Below, one piece after another: positions 16,708-25,930 of a DNA stretch of 64,000 bases. Where the stretch lies: assembly GCF_900104145.1 (NCBI RefSeq), contig NZ_FNLB01000006.1, positions 4,280,501 to 4,344,500 on the forward strand, read 5' to 3'. Under the pieces are notes generated by a model, which did no database searches, was not told where the DNA came from, and saw only the letters and a program-made list of their open reading frames with translations. The position numbers and the translations under genes were made by a program. The stretch is from Pseudovibrio sp. Tun.PSC04-5.I4 (GTDB lineage Bacteria > Pseudomonadota > Alphaproteobacteria > Rhizobiales > Stappiaceae). Positions within the stretch are counted from its first letter, which is position 1; every line of letters starts with the position of its first letter.

Positions 16708-17667
16708 CTATGCCGTTGGCATGGGCATGTTGCCAGCAATACTGGACTGGCTGTTGGCCTCCATGCGGATCTCATCAAGGATCGCTTTGGTTTTGGAGCC
16801 TTTGATGCGGTCAATATCCTCTTGATATTTGAGCAGGACGCCAAGCGTGTCCGAGATCATTTCCGGGTCGAGCGCAACTTCATGCAACTCAGTGAGGGCG
16901 GTTGCCCAATCCAGTGTTTCTGCAACGCCGGGTTTTTTGAAGAGGGCGTCATCCTCACGTAGCTTCTGCACGAAGGCTACGATCTGCTCTGACAGGGTTT
17001 TCGCGGCCTCTGGCAGTTTGGTCTGAACGATTTGCAGCTCGCGTTCTGCATTTGGATAATCGACCCAATGGTAGAGACAGCGGCGCTTGAGCGCATCGTG
17101 AATTTCGCGGGTGCGGTTGGTGGTGATGATGGTGATTGGCGGCTCATCAGATTTGATAGTTCCAAGTTCCGGGATTGTGACCTGACTGTCTGCCAGCACC
17201 TCCAGCAAGAAAGCCTCAAACGCTTCATCTGTGCGGTCAAGCTCATCAATCAGGAAGATCGGAGCGCCGGTTGCAGATGGTTCCAGTGCCTGAAGTACAG
17301 GGCGTTTGATGAGGAACTGCGGGCTGTAAAGCGAGGTGTTGAGGTTTTTCCTATCCACCTGACCAGATGCTTCTGCCATGCGGATTTCCACCATCTGCGC
17401 GGCGTAGTTCCATTCGTAAACGGCGGAGGAGATATCTAGCCCCTCATAACACTGAAGGCGCACGAGTGGGCGGTTGAGGGTAGCAGCCAGCACCTTGGCG
17501 ATTTCGGTTTTGCCGACACCGGCTTCACCTTCCAAAAACAGCGGGCGCTTCATGCGTAGGGACAGGTACAGGACTGTAGCGAGAGAACGGTCTGCCAGAT
17601 ACCCGCCCTGTTGCAAAAGGGTGAGGGTTTCTTCAATGGAGTTCGGTAGATCGACCTTGCTGCTCAT
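16708..17667 (-). CDS. MoxR family AAA ATPase (CoxD-like)
   Basis: A 319-aa AAA+ ATPase of the MoxR group. Walker A GEAGVGKTE is at residues 47-55, Walker B is in PIFLIDELDRTDEAF, and ITTNRTREIHDALKRRCLYHW carries sensor 1 and the arginine finger. MoxR ATPases act with VWA-domain partners; the partner gene follows 14 bases downstream. No MoxR insertion anomalies were seen. The gene starts the minus-strand set MoxR-VWA-MazG. No promoter motif was confidently identified in the 134 bases before it. Confidence 0.93.
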   Translation of the reverse strand: MSSKVDLPNSIEETLTLLQQGGYLADRSLATVLYLSLRMKRPLFLEGEAGVGKTEIAKVLAATLNRPLVRLQCYEGLDISSAVYEWNYAAQMVEIRMAEASGQVDRKNLNTSLYSPQFLIKRPVLQALEPSATGAPIFLIDELDRTDEAFEAFLLEVLADSQVTIPELGTIKSDEPPITIITTNRTREIHDALKRRCLYHWVDYPNAERELQIVQTKLPEAAKTLSEQIVAFVQKLREDDALFKKPGVAETLDWATALTELHEVALDPEMISDTLGVLLKYQEDIDRIKGSKTKAILDEIRMEANSQSSIAGNMPMPTA

Positions 17668-17801
17668 AGTCGTTTCTCATTTCCTGCCCGTTGTCTTCGT
17701 GTTGCGCTCCTATGAGTTCGTAAGGCGCACTGAAGGATCATAATAGGGAGAAAAACGTATATGGAAAGAGGGTTTCTGCGAGTGAACCCTCTTGAAAGCA
17801 C

Positions 17802-18605
17802 TTAACGGTTTGCGAGTTGCAAGCCTGCGCCATCTCTCAGGACAGTTGATGCTTGCTGGGTGAACGGCCCACCTGCAACTTCGTGTATCGTGAAGCCGGG
17901 AAGGATTTGTAGAGGTGCTTTGCTGGCAGCGACAGCTCTTAGAATGATGCGTGTTGCAGGGGCATCTGCTGTGGGGCGAATGGGGATGATATCAATGGCC
18001 CCGAAACGGCGTTGCATCGGGTCCAGCAGATCCTGTAAGCCATCTGCCCGAAAAATGATGGAGAGCGTACCGCCATCTTTGAGCAGGTCTTTCGCCGTTC
18101 TGATCCATGGTTCGATACCGCGATCATCCAGCGCATGGGCTGGTGCGCGGTCTGACTGAGGAGTGACGCGGAAGCGGGCACTGTCATAGTATGGTGGGTT
18201 CATGATGACATGATCGGCGATGGAGGATATCAGGCCGCTCTCATGGCGCACGCTGCCTTTTGCAGTGAGGTTGCTTTCCATGATCTTTACGCGATCTGCA
18301 AACCTTGCATTTTCCGGCAGAGACAGAGCATTGCGCGCCAGCTCTGCGGCATATGGGTCGACTTCCACACCGACAGCTTTGATGTTTGGCAGGCGGCTTG
18401 CTGCACAAAAAGCTGCGGTGCCAACGCCGGTGCCCAGGTCAAACACGGTGCCCGCGGTGTCATCTGGGAGAGAGGCGGCAAGGTAGACCGCATCCAGCCC
18501 AGCTCTGTGACGACCCTTCGCCGGTTGCTCCACCATAACTTTCCCACCGAGGAACTTGTCCTGCGTGGTTTGGGGGAGGTTTGGTGGTGTATCGGAGCTT
18601 GTCAT
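17802..18605 (-). CDS. tRNA1(Val) adenine-N6 methyltransferase-like (TrmN6/YfiC family)
   Basis: A 267-aa class I SAM-dependent methyltransferase. The early segment TQDKFLGGKVMVEQPAKGRHRAGLDAVYLA is characteristic of the YfiC/TrmN6 group. Motif I is FDLGTGVGTAAFCAA, and the catalytic NPPYYDSARF fits N6-adenine methylation, by analogy with A37 of tRNA1(Val). The start at MTSSDTPPNLPQTTQ is preferred to an in-frame ATG 20 codons upstream, whose extension has no family match. Adjacency to DUF2007 and a polyprenyl diphosphate synthase is a usual alphaproteobacterial arrangement. Substrate assignment is inferred. Confidence 0.82.
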   Translation of the reverse strand: MTSSDTPPNLPQTTQDKFLGGKVMVEQPAKGRHRAGLDAVYLAASLPDDTAGTVFDLGTGVGTAAFCAASRLPNIKAVGVEVDPYAAELARNALSLPENARFADRVKIMESNLTAKGSVRHESGLISSIADHVIMNPPYYDSARFRVTPQSDRAPAHALDDRGIEPWIRTAKDLLKDGGTLSIIFRADGLQDLLDPMQRRFGAIDIIPIRPTADAPATRIILRAVAASKAPLQILPGFTIHEVAGGPFTQQASTVLRDGAGLQLANR

Positions 18606-18692
18606 GGTTGGGACCGGATATAAAAATGTGAGGTGTCTAGATACAGTTTGCCAGCTCTCATGCAAACTATAATGCGTATGCGCTGGCAGTTA

Positions 18693-18917
18693 TCACACCT
18701 CTTTTAGATAGTCTTCCAGCCCTGCGCTTTTCATAAGGTCGCGGGCTTCCTTTATCCGGTCAGTTTCCACCATAATGCGGCGGGGCAAAAACCCGAGCGA
18801 TCCATCAAGGATGCTCATGTTGGTGTCTGCAACGAAATAGATGATGTCAGTTTCGCCCATCAACGCTTCGACATGGGAGATGAGGACGGGATCTGTGGTT
18901 CTTACGAGCTCTTCCAT
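18693..18917 (-). CDS. DUF2007 domain protein
   Basis: A 74-aa cytoplasmic protein matching the DUF2007 (putative signal-transducing) family: MEELVRTTDPVLISHVEALMGE, then an ILDGSLGFLPRRIMVETDRI segment with the conserved glycines. Its biochemical role is unknown; family members have a GlnB-like small ferredoxin-like fold. It is 87 bases upstream of the TrmN6-like gene on the same strand and divergent from the polyprenyl synthase gene. Length matches the family. Confidence 0.85.
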   Translation of the reverse strand: MEELVRTTDPVLISHVEALMGETDIIYFVADTNMSILDGSLGFLPRRIMVETDRIKEARDLMKSAGLEDYLKEV

Positions 18918-19112
18918 GAGATCTTTCTCTGGCTGATTAAGGCTGAAACTTACACAATTTATGCAGTCTGAGGTTGGTTTTGTGAAAAAAACTAATTGTG
19001 ATTGGTAAATTATCCATTGGGCACGACTTTCTTAACCTGAAAATACCAGTAATGCTTGCTCGCATTCATCTACCAACCTATTGTCCCGTTGGAATCAAAA
19101 TAGAGGTATCCC

Positions 19113-20126
19113 GTGGGCGTAGTTGGTCTTCAATCACAGACAGCCAAAGCTGCTGGAATTCAGGGGCTCGTTGAGCTCGTTTCCGGCGACATGGAAAAGG
19201 TGAACGAGCTTATCCTCTCCAAAGCCGGTTCTAACGTTGAACTGATCCCGGAAATTGCGCGCCACTTGATCGATTCAGGCGGAAAGCGTTTGCGCCCGAT
19301 GCTGACCTTGGCCTTTGCGCAAATGTTTGGCTATCAGGGCGAGGGGCATGTCATTCTTGCGGCCTCCGTTGAATTTATGCATACCGCAACTTTGCTGCAC
19401 GATGATGTGGTGGATGAAAGCGATATGCGCCGCGGTAAGCTGGCAGCTCGCAAGCTTTGGGGTAATCAGGCCAGTGTTCTGGTTGGTGATTACCTGCTCG
19501 GTCAGGCTTTCAAAATGATGGTTGATGTGGGCTCTCTGGAAGCACTGCGCATCCTTGCTGACGCTTCTGCTATCATTGCGGAAGGCGAAGTGCTTCAACT
19601 TGGCGCTGCACAGGATACCGGTACGACCTATGAGATGTACCTGCGTGTGATTGAAGCCAAGACAGCGGCTTTGTTTGCGGCGGCTTGTGAAGTGAGCCCC
19701 GAGATTGCTGGCGAGAGCGATGACGTTCGCGCTGCAGCTCGTAAGTTCGGCCTTGAGCTTGGCTATGCTTTCCAGCTGGTCGATGATGCGCTCGATTATG
19801 GCGGGGCGACCGTTGATCTGGGTAAGGATATCGGCGACGATTTCCAAGAGGGCAAAATCACTCTCCCGATCATCTACGCTTTGCAGCGTGGCAGTGATGA
19901 AGATCTCGCGTTCTGGAAGCGTTGCCTAGAAGAGGGTGACATCAAGGACGGTGATCTGGACCACGCCATCAAGCTGCTGGGTGAAACCGGTGCTCTGGCT
20001 GATACGGTTCAAAAAGCGCGCGATTACGGCTCATCTGCTATCGAGGCGCTCTCTGTCTTCCCGGATGGACCAGCCAAGCAAGCTTTGAAAGAAGCCGTTG
20101 ATTTCTGTATCGCTCGTGTGAGCTAA
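19113..20126 (+). CDS. Polyprenyl diphosphate synthase (octa/decaprenyl)
   Basis: A 337-aa trans-isoprenyl diphosphate synthase that builds the side chain of ubiquinone from IPP units. The first Asp-rich motif DDVVDESD (from Asp97) and the second DDALDYGG (from Asp224) are intact, with the GGKRLRPML IPP-binding segment near residue 57. Start is GTG at 19113 with AGAGG 6 bases upstream. Small residues before the first Asp motif fit a long-chain product; alphaproteobacteria usually make decaprenyl (Q10), which is inference here. It is divergent from DUF2007 and convergent with ispE, sharing a terminator with ispE. Confidence 0.93.
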   Translation: MGVVGLQSQTAKAAGIQGLVELVSGDMEKVNELILSKAGSNVELIPEIARHLIDSGGKRLRPMLTLAFAQMFGYQGEGHVILAASVEFMHTATLLHDDVVDESDMRRGKLAARKLWGNQASVLVGDYLLGQAFKMMVDVGSLEALRILADASAIIAEGEVLQLGAAQDTGTTYEMYLRVIEAKTAALFAAACEVSPEIAGESDDVRAAARKFGLELGYAFQLVDDALDYGGATVDLGKDIGDDFQEGKITLPIIYALQRGSDEDLAFWKRCLEEGDIKDGDLDHAIKLLGETGALADTVQKARDYGSSAIEALSVFPDGPAKQALKEAVDFCIARVS

Positions 20127-20152
20127 CAGACCTCTCAGTATGTGAAAAACGA

Positions 20153-20185
20153 AAGCGCCATGCATTGCTGCAGTGGCGCTTTTTT
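20153..20185. terminator. Bidirectional intrinsic terminator
   Basis: An 8-bp perfect stem, AAGCGCCA (20153-20160) and TGGCGCTT (20174-20181), with a T-run after it on the plus strand and an A-rich run before it. It can stop transcription from the polyprenyl synthase gene and from the convergent ispE gene. Confidence 0.85.
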
Positions 20186-20203
20186 GTTGTTTGTTTAATG
20201 GCC

Positions 20204-21085
20204 TCAGAACGGAGCTGCTGCGATCCACCAGTTGCTTTCGCTTTCAGCCAAGCGGGTGGCGATGGCTTCGGCTTCTGGCAGGGTTGCGCAGAGTGCAAAG
20301 CAGGTTGCCCCGGAGCCGGACATGCGGGCGAGCAGGGTTTCTGGCTGTGCAGATAGTACCTCTAGTACCTCGGCAATTTGTGGTGCCAGAGAGATTGCTG
20401 GCGCTTGGAGGTCATTGCGGCAGGTTTTGAGCCAGCCAGCCAGATCCTTCATGTTTTCAAAGTGAGTAGGAAACTCTGGCAATGGTGAATTATCGCGTTT
20501 CTCCAGCGCTTTGAAAACGGAGGGTGTTGGCAATTCAATCAGCGGATTGACCAGCACGACGGCACCCGATGGGAAGCCGGAGACGGGTTCAATGACTTCC
20601 CCAATGCCTCTGACGCGGGCTGGTGCTTCTTCCAGACACATTGGCACATCTGCCCCAAGGCTCAAAGAGAGCTTGGAGAGTTCTGAAATCGATGGGGATG
20701 CCCCCCAAATTTTTGCAAGTGCCCGAAGAGCTGCAGCTGCGTCCGCTGAACCGCCGCCAATGCCTGCCGCGACTGGAAGGTTCTTCTCCAGTCCGATCAT
20801 TGCACCGGTTGCAGCAGGTACATGTTCCGACAGGAGTTGAGCGGCTTTGTAGACCAGATTGTCTGAGGGATTGGAGCCAATTTGGGCCGCAAACGGTCCT
20901 TCAATATCCAGAGAGAGGCGAGGGGATAGTTCCACCAAAATTCTGTCGCCAACTTGCGGAAATACAACAAGGCTATCGAGCGTGTGGTAGCCGTCCTCGC
21001 GCTGCCCGGTAATGTGGAGTGCGAGGTTTACTTTTGCGCGGGCTAATTCCTCAACCCGCGTTGTTTGAATTTCTTCGGTAATCAT
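20204..21085 (-). CDS. ispE: 4-diphosphocytidyl-2-C-methyl-D-erythritol kinase
   Basis: GHMP-superfamily kinase of the MEP isoprenoid pathway; it phosphorylates CDP-methylerythritol. The 293-aa protein has the substrate-site opening ARAKVNLALHITGQREDGYHTL near residue 16, and the GHMP ATP loop PVAAGIGGGSADAAAA at about residues 104-118. A third motif, MSGSGATCFAL, is near residue 264. It lies 21 bases downstream of a TPR-protein gene, a pairing common in alphaproteobacteria. The polyprenyl synthase gene on the opposite side uses the pathway product. Confidence 0.95.
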   Translation of the reverse strand: MITEEIQTTRVEELARAKVNLALHITGQREDGYHTLDSLVVFPQVGDRILVELSPRLSLDIEGPFAAQIGSNPSDNLVYKAAQLLSEHVPAATGAMIGLEKNLPVAAGIGGGSADAAAALRALAKIWGASPSISELSKLSLSLGADVPMCLEEAPARVRGIGEVIEPVSGFPSGAVVLVNPLIELPTPSVFKALEKRDNSPLPEFPTHFENMKDLAGWLKTCRNDLQAPAISLAPQIAEVLEVLSAQPETLLARMSGSGATCFALCATLPEAEAIATRLAESESNWWIAAAPF

Positions 21086-21106
21086 TGGTCACTACTACAA
21101 TCTGAC

Positions 21107-22930
21107 TCAGTTAGTGTCCTGGCCGCTGCTGGCAAGACCGACTGGCACGGCATCTGTCATGCCATTTTCAATCTTGTCCAGAATACGCTTGAGATCTTCT
21201 GGCTCTGGTTCCAGATCACGAGCTTGGTTCCATTTGTAACGGGCTTCAAGTTTACGGCCTACCTGCCAATATGCGTCACCCAGATGATCATTTATAATCG
21301 GATCATGCGGGCGTAGAGAGACGGCGCGTTCCATGACGTCGGCAGCTTCTTCATAGCGACCAAGGCGGTAATACACCCAGCCGAGGCTGTCGACGATGTA
21401 ACCATCTGTTGGGCGCAGGCGAACCGCGCGCTCAATCATTTTGAGAGCTTCGTCCAGCTTCAAACCTCTGTCTACCAGTGAGTAGCCGAGGTAGTTGAGG
21501 ATCATTGGCTGTTCTGGTTTTAGCGTGAGGGCTTCACGGAAATCCGCTTCAGCTCCTTCCCACTTATTTTGGCGTTCGCGGGTGATGCCGCGGAAATACA
21601 GGAGAGTCCAGTGGTTCGGCTGAACTTTGCTAAGAGAGTTAATACCCTTATCGTATGCGCTTTCGGCTTCTGGGAAGAGTGAAGAACCACGGAGTACATT
21701 GCCCAATGATGCGATGGCTTCCAAATCATCTGGGTCAGATTTAACCAGTTTCTCCAAAGAGGAGCGAGCTCCTTCCAAATTACCCAACACGTTGTAGTGG
21801 AGAGCGATCTGGATTTCTGCTTCACGCTTCATTGGGGACGTGTCGGAGACGAGAGAGAGATAGTCTATGGCGCGTACATTGTCGCCAAGCTGTTCAAACA
21901 GAGATGCCAAAGCAATAATGGCGGAATCATTTTGTGGGCTGAGGAATGCTGCCAGCTGTAGGTAAGTGGCGGATAGCTCCTCACCGTCTTTGCTGATTGC
22001 GACGCCAAGGCCATAAAGTGCTTCTGCCAAGCCTTCTGCCGGAGTTGCTGCGACTGGTTTTAGCAGCTCGCCGCTTTCAATGTTTTCCCGGATGGATACC
22101 AGAAGCGGATGATCAGGGATGAGTTTTTCGTACTCGGCAATGATGTCCAGTGCTTCTTTTTGCCGACCAGAGGCTGCAAGCATACGCGAATAAGAGATTG
22201 CATTGCGCAGAGCGCCGCGATCAATCTCATAAGCGGTTTTGTAAAAATCTGCGGCTGCTCGGGCATCACCGCTGTATTCTGCAATCAGGCCAGCGTTGTA
22301 ATTAACGAAAAGCTCAAACCATTTTGGACCTGTGATTTTCGTGAGTTCTTCAATCGCCTGTTTGGATTTGTCTTGTCCGGCCAGTTCCCAGGCTGTGACA
22401 ATAGCAAAGGTCAGGCGGGACAGGGGGTTTACGTTTTGAGTGATGGAACTGTTCAGCCCAGTCTCGTAATCTCCCTCATTGATGCGGTTGGCTGCAGTGA
22501 TGAGCTGAGCGAGGAAGTGTTCTTTGTCCTCATCCAAAATGCGATTTGCCAGTGGAAGAGCTTCGTTGATCTCACCATTAGCCAGCGTTGTAACAAAAGC
22601 GCGGTCTAGGAGATAAAAATTGGCTGGATCTTGCTTCAATGCGTTTGAGAAATAAGTTGAGGCTGCTAGCATATCTTGCGAAAAAAGCGCACTTCTACCA
22701 GATAGATAGCTACCGGACAGGGAACTTGCAGACGGGAGAGAGGCGGAGTTCGCCCTTGCCTGTGTAAACCCTGTCAGGGGAGCACCCAGTATGACAAACG
22801 CCAGCGCTGAGGCTATAATCGCCTTATGCGAAATCCTGCGTTTGCGCGCAGGCTCATTCAACAATAGGCAGCCGGGCTGCTGAGGTGCAGATGATGGGCG
22901 AAACAGCGTGAAATAGCTTGTCAGGGTCAT
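21107..22930 (-). CDS. Exported tetratricopeptide repeat protein
   Basis: A 607-aa protein with a long, basic N-terminal leader and a hydrophobic segment (about residues 37-58, AIIASALAFVILGAPLTGF), acting as a signal peptide or anchor. At least ten TPR-like repeats follow, for example NFYLLDRAFVTTLANGEINEALPLANRIL, PMILNYLGYSLVDRG, GYIVDSLGWVYYRLGRYEEAADVMERAV and PIINDHLGDAYWQVGRKLEA. It should be periplasmic and mediate protein-protein contacts. Its position directly before ispE is conserved in alphaproteobacteria, but its role is not known; a link to envelope biogenesis is guesswork. Confidence 0.85.
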   Translation of the reverse strand: MTLTSYFTLFRPSSAPQQPGCLLLNEPARKRRISHKAIIASALAFVILGAPLTGFTQARANSASLPSASSLSGSYLSGRSALFSQDMLAASTYFSNALKQDPANFYLLDRAFVTTLANGEINEALPLANRILDEDKEHFLAQLITAANRINEGDYETGLNSSITQNVNPLSRLTFAIVTAWELAGQDKSKQAIEELTKITGPKWFELFVNYNAGLIAEYSGDARAAADFYKTAYEIDRGALRNAISYSRMLAASGRQKEALDIIAEYEKLIPDHPLLVSIRENIESGELLKPVAATPAEGLAEALYGLGVAISKDGEELSATYLQLAAFLSPQNDSAIIALASLFEQLGDNVRAIDYLSLVSDTSPMKREAEIQIALHYNVLGNLEGARSSLEKLVKSDPDDLEAIASLGNVLRGSSLFPEAESAYDKGINSLSKVQPNHWTLLYFRGITRERQNKWEGAEADFREALTLKPEQPMILNYLGYSLVDRGLKLDEALKMIERAVRLRPTDGYIVDSLGWVYYRLGRYEEAADVMERAVSLRPHDPIINDHLGDAYWQVGRKLEARYKWNQARDLEPEPEDLKRILDKIENGMTDAVPVGLASSGQDTN

Positions 22931-23108
22931 ATATGTCTCTCATTGAGAGCCGAGTGCGACTCAATATTACATCAATCTGTTAGAAGCGAAGAATGGCGTT
23001 TTTATAGCAGCCGGACAATTCATCATGTTCTGTTAATTGTAGCCGATCATTCTTCCAATTGAACCAGTATTTTTTCAAGTATCTGCGGATAAGTAAGCGC
23101 CTTGATAT

Positions 23109-23125
23109 TTCTCAATAATTGAGAA
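23109..23125. promoter_or_regulatory. Operator-like palindrome upstream of ppdK
   Basis: A perfect inverted repeat, TTCTCAA-TAA-TTGAGAA, lies about 133 bases before the PPDK start. A TATAGT element (23169-23174) about 43 bases downstream could be a -10 box. It may be an operator for regulated ppdK transcription. The rest of the 327-base gap (22931-23257) is A+T rich with no other recognised feature. Confidence 0.4.
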
Positions 23126-23257
23126 GTATTTGCGCAATAACACTAAGGTTGAAGTCTGAGACTCTTGCTATAGTGAGCTTGTTCATTGCAGATAGTAGGC
23201 AGTGGTGCAATTCCAATTGGGATTGGTTGAAGTCCCGCTCAATAATAGGGGGGTGTT

Positions 23258-25930
23258 ATGACCAAGTGGGTCTACATCTTTGGAGAAAATAAAACCGAAG
23301 GCGATGCTTCTATGAAGGAGTTGCTCGGCGGCAAGGGGGCCAACCTTGCTGAAATGAGCCGACTCGACTTGCCTGTCCCGCCCGGATTTACGATTACGAC
23401 GCAAGTTTGCACACATTATTACGAGGAAGGGCAGCAGTATCCCGAGGACCTGAAAAAGCAGGTCCTGACTGCTATCGCCAGTGTGGAAGACCTGACAGGA
23501 CGTCAATTTAACAGCACGACAAACCCGTTGCTGTTATCTGTTCGTTCTGGCGCTCGCGTATCCATGCCAGGCATGATGGATACCGTTCTCAATCTTGGCT
23601 TAAATGACAAGAGTGTTGAGGGGCTTGCGAAAGAAGCTGGAGATGACCGGTTTGCTTACGACAGCTACCGTCGTTTTATTCAGATGTACTCTGATGTGGT
23701 TTTGGATGTTGACCGTGACTACTTCGAGGAAATTTTAGAGGATTACAAGGACGAGCACGACTACTCCCTTGATACGGATCTGACCGGTGGTGACTGGAAG
23801 AAGATCGTTGTTTCCTACAAGGACAAGGTTGAGGAAGAGCTGGGTCGTCCATTCCCAGAAGATCCTGAAGAACAGCTTTGGGGTGCCGTTGGCGCTGTGT
23901 TCAAAAGCTGGATGATCCCACGCGCAAAGACGTATCGTGCACTGCATGAAATCCCAGAGAGCTGGGGTACGGCTGTAAATGTGCAGGCGATGGTGTTTGG
24001 CAACACGGGCGATGGTTCTGCCACAGGTGTTGCCTTTACGCGGAACCCTTCTACCGGTGAAGATTCGCTTTATGGCGAGTTCTTGCTCAATGCACAGGGT
24101 GAGGATGTTGTTGCCGGTATACGTACACCGCAGGACATTACCGAAAAATCTCGCATAGAAGCGCACTCGGACAAACCATCTCTTGAAGTGACCATGCCAG
24201 TCGTTTTCAAAGAGTTTCAGGCCGTCTGTGACAAGTTGGAAAACCACTACCGCGATATGCAGGATCTTGAGTTCACCGTTGAGCACGGCAAACTTTGGAT
24301 GCTTCAGACCCGTAATGGTAAGCGCACGCTGAAGGCTGCGTTGAAGATTGCGGTTGATATGGCGGAAAAAGGGCTGATCACCAAGGAAGAGGCTGTTGAG
24401 CGCATCGCGCCAAGCTCTCTGGATCAGCTGCTGCACCCAACGATTGACCCGAGCAGTGAGCGCGATGAGCTGACTGTCGGGTTGCCTGCCTCACCGGGTG
24501 CCGCTTGTGGTGCAATGGTTTTCAACTCTGATGATGCTGAAACCGAAAAGGCCAATGGCCGGTCTGTTATTCTGGTTCGCGCAGAAACCAGCCCGGAAGA
24601 CATTCACGGGATGCATGCAGCTGAAGGGATTTTGACCACACGCGGCGGCATGACCAGCCATGCTGCGGTTGTTGCACGCGGTATGGGTAAACCTTGTGTT
24701 GCCGGTGCTGGGTCTATTCGCGTTGATGCGCGCAATGAAATCATGACAGTTGACGGTCGCAGCTTCGGCAAGGGTGATATCATCACCATTGATGGCGGCA
24801 ACGGTCAGGTGCTTGCGGGCAAAGTGCAAATGCAGGAGCCCGAGCTTTCTGATGATTTCAAGAAGCTGATGGAATGGGCCGACAGTATTCGCCGTATGAA
24901 TGTGCGTGCCAATGCGGAAACTCCCGCTGATGTGAAGGTTGCGCTCTCGTTTGGGGCTGAAGGCATTGGCTTGTGCCGGACTGAGCATATGTTCTTTGAA
25001 GGGGAACGCATTCTTGCCGTGCGCGAGATGATCCTTTCTGACACACTTAGGGAGCGTAAAGCTGCCCTTGCGAAGCTGTTGCCAATTCAGCGGCAAGACT
25101 TCATCGATATTTTTGAGCTGATGGTTGACCGACCTGTCACCATTCGGTTGCTGGATCCACCTTTGCATGAGTTCCTTCCTAAAACGGATGAGGATATTGC
25201 TGAAGTTGCCAAGCAGATGGATATTGATCCTGAAGAGTTGCGCGAGCGTGCAGAAGAGCTGGAAGAGTTCAACCCAATGCTCGGCAATCGCGGCTGTCGT
25301 CTGCTGATTTCTTATCCGGAAATTGCAGAGATGCAGGCACGGGCGATCTTTGAAGCAGCTCTGGATGTTTCCAAGCGACATAAGCGCAAAGTCTCTCCTG
25401 AGATCATGGTTCCGTTGGTTAGCTTGAAGAGCGAACTGGATATCGTGCGTGAAAGCATTGATGGTATGGCCGAGATTGTTGCCAAGGAGCTGGGTGTAAA
25501 GCCTGACTATTCCGTTGGCACCATGATTGAATTGCCACGGGCTGCATTGCTTTCCGAAGAGATTGCAGCTTCCGCCGAGTTCTTCTCGTTTGGCACCAAT
25601 GATCTGACGCAGACGACCTTTGGTATCTCCCGTGATGATGCTGCTTCTTTCCTTGGAAAGTATCAGGAACGTAAGGTGTTGGAAAAAGACCCGTTTGTCT
25701 CGTTGGATATTGATGGTGTTGGCCAACTTGTCCAGCTTGCAGCCACCAATGGCCGTAAGACAAAGAGCCATATCAAGCTTGGTATCTGCGGGGAACATGG
25801 GGGTGATCCTGCCTCTATTGCCTTCTGCGAAAAGGTTGGATTGGACTACGTATCCTGCTCTCCATTCCGTGTCCCGGTTGCTCGCCTTGCTGCGGCGCAG
25901 GCGGTGCTGGCACAACGGAAAAAAGGTTGA
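23258..25930 (+). CDS. ppdK: Pyruvate, phosphate dikinase
   Basis: Interconverts pyruvate, ATP and Pi with PEP, AMP and PPi; it can drive gluconeogenesis or glycolysis. The 890-aa protein is the normal PPDK length. It has the N-terminal ATP-grasp domain (ELLGGKGANLAEMSRL near residue 20), the swivelling phospho-His domain GGMTSHAAVVARGMGKPCV with His468, and the C-terminal PEP/pyruvate barrel with catalytic Cys844 in CGEHGGDP. An ATG with GGGGGTG upstream is the start. Its TGA overlaps the TTG start of the MeaB-type gene. A palindromic operator candidate lies in the 327-base upstream gap. Confidence 0.96.
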   Translation: MTKWVYIFGENKTEGDASMKELLGGKGANLAEMSRLDLPVPPGFTITTQVCTHYYEEGQQYPEDLKKQVLTAIASVEDLTGRQFNSTTNPLLLSVRSGARVSMPGMMDTVLNLGLNDKSVEGLAKEAGDDRFAYDSYRRFIQMYSDVVLDVDRDYFEEILEDYKDEHDYSLDTDLTGGDWKKIVVSYKDKVEEELGRPFPEDPEEQLWGAVGAVFKSWMIPRAKTYRALHEIPESWGTAVNVQAMVFGNTGDGSATGVAFTRNPSTGEDSLYGEFLLNAQGEDVVAGIRTPQDITEKSRIEAHSDKPSLEVTMPVVFKEFQAVCDKLENHYRDMQDLEFTVEHGKLWMLQTRNGKRTLKAALKIAVDMAEKGLITKEEAVERIAPSSLDQLLHPTIDPSSERDELTVGLPASPGAACGAMVFNSDDAETEKANGRSVILVRAETSPEDIHGMHAAEGILTTRGGMTSHAAVVARGMGKPCVAGAGSIRVDARNEIMTVDGRSFGKGDIITIDGGNGQVLAGKVQMQEPELSDDFKKLMEWADSIRRMNVRANAETPADVKVALSFGAEGIGLCRTEHMFFEGERILAVREMILSDTLRERKAALAKLLPIQRQDFIDIFELMVDRPVTIRLLDPPLHEFLPKTDEDIAEVAKQMDIDPEELRERAEELEEFNPMLGNRGCRLLISYPEIAEMQARAIFEAALDVSKRHKRKVSPEIMVPLVSLKSELDIVRESIDGMAEIVAKELGVKPDYSVGTMIELPRAALLSEEIAASAEFFSFGTNDLTQTTFGISRDDAASFLGKYQERKVLEKDPFVSLDIDGVGQLVQLAATNGRKTKSHIKLGICGEHGGDPASIAFCEKVGLDYVSCSPFRVPVARLAAAQAVLAQRKKG

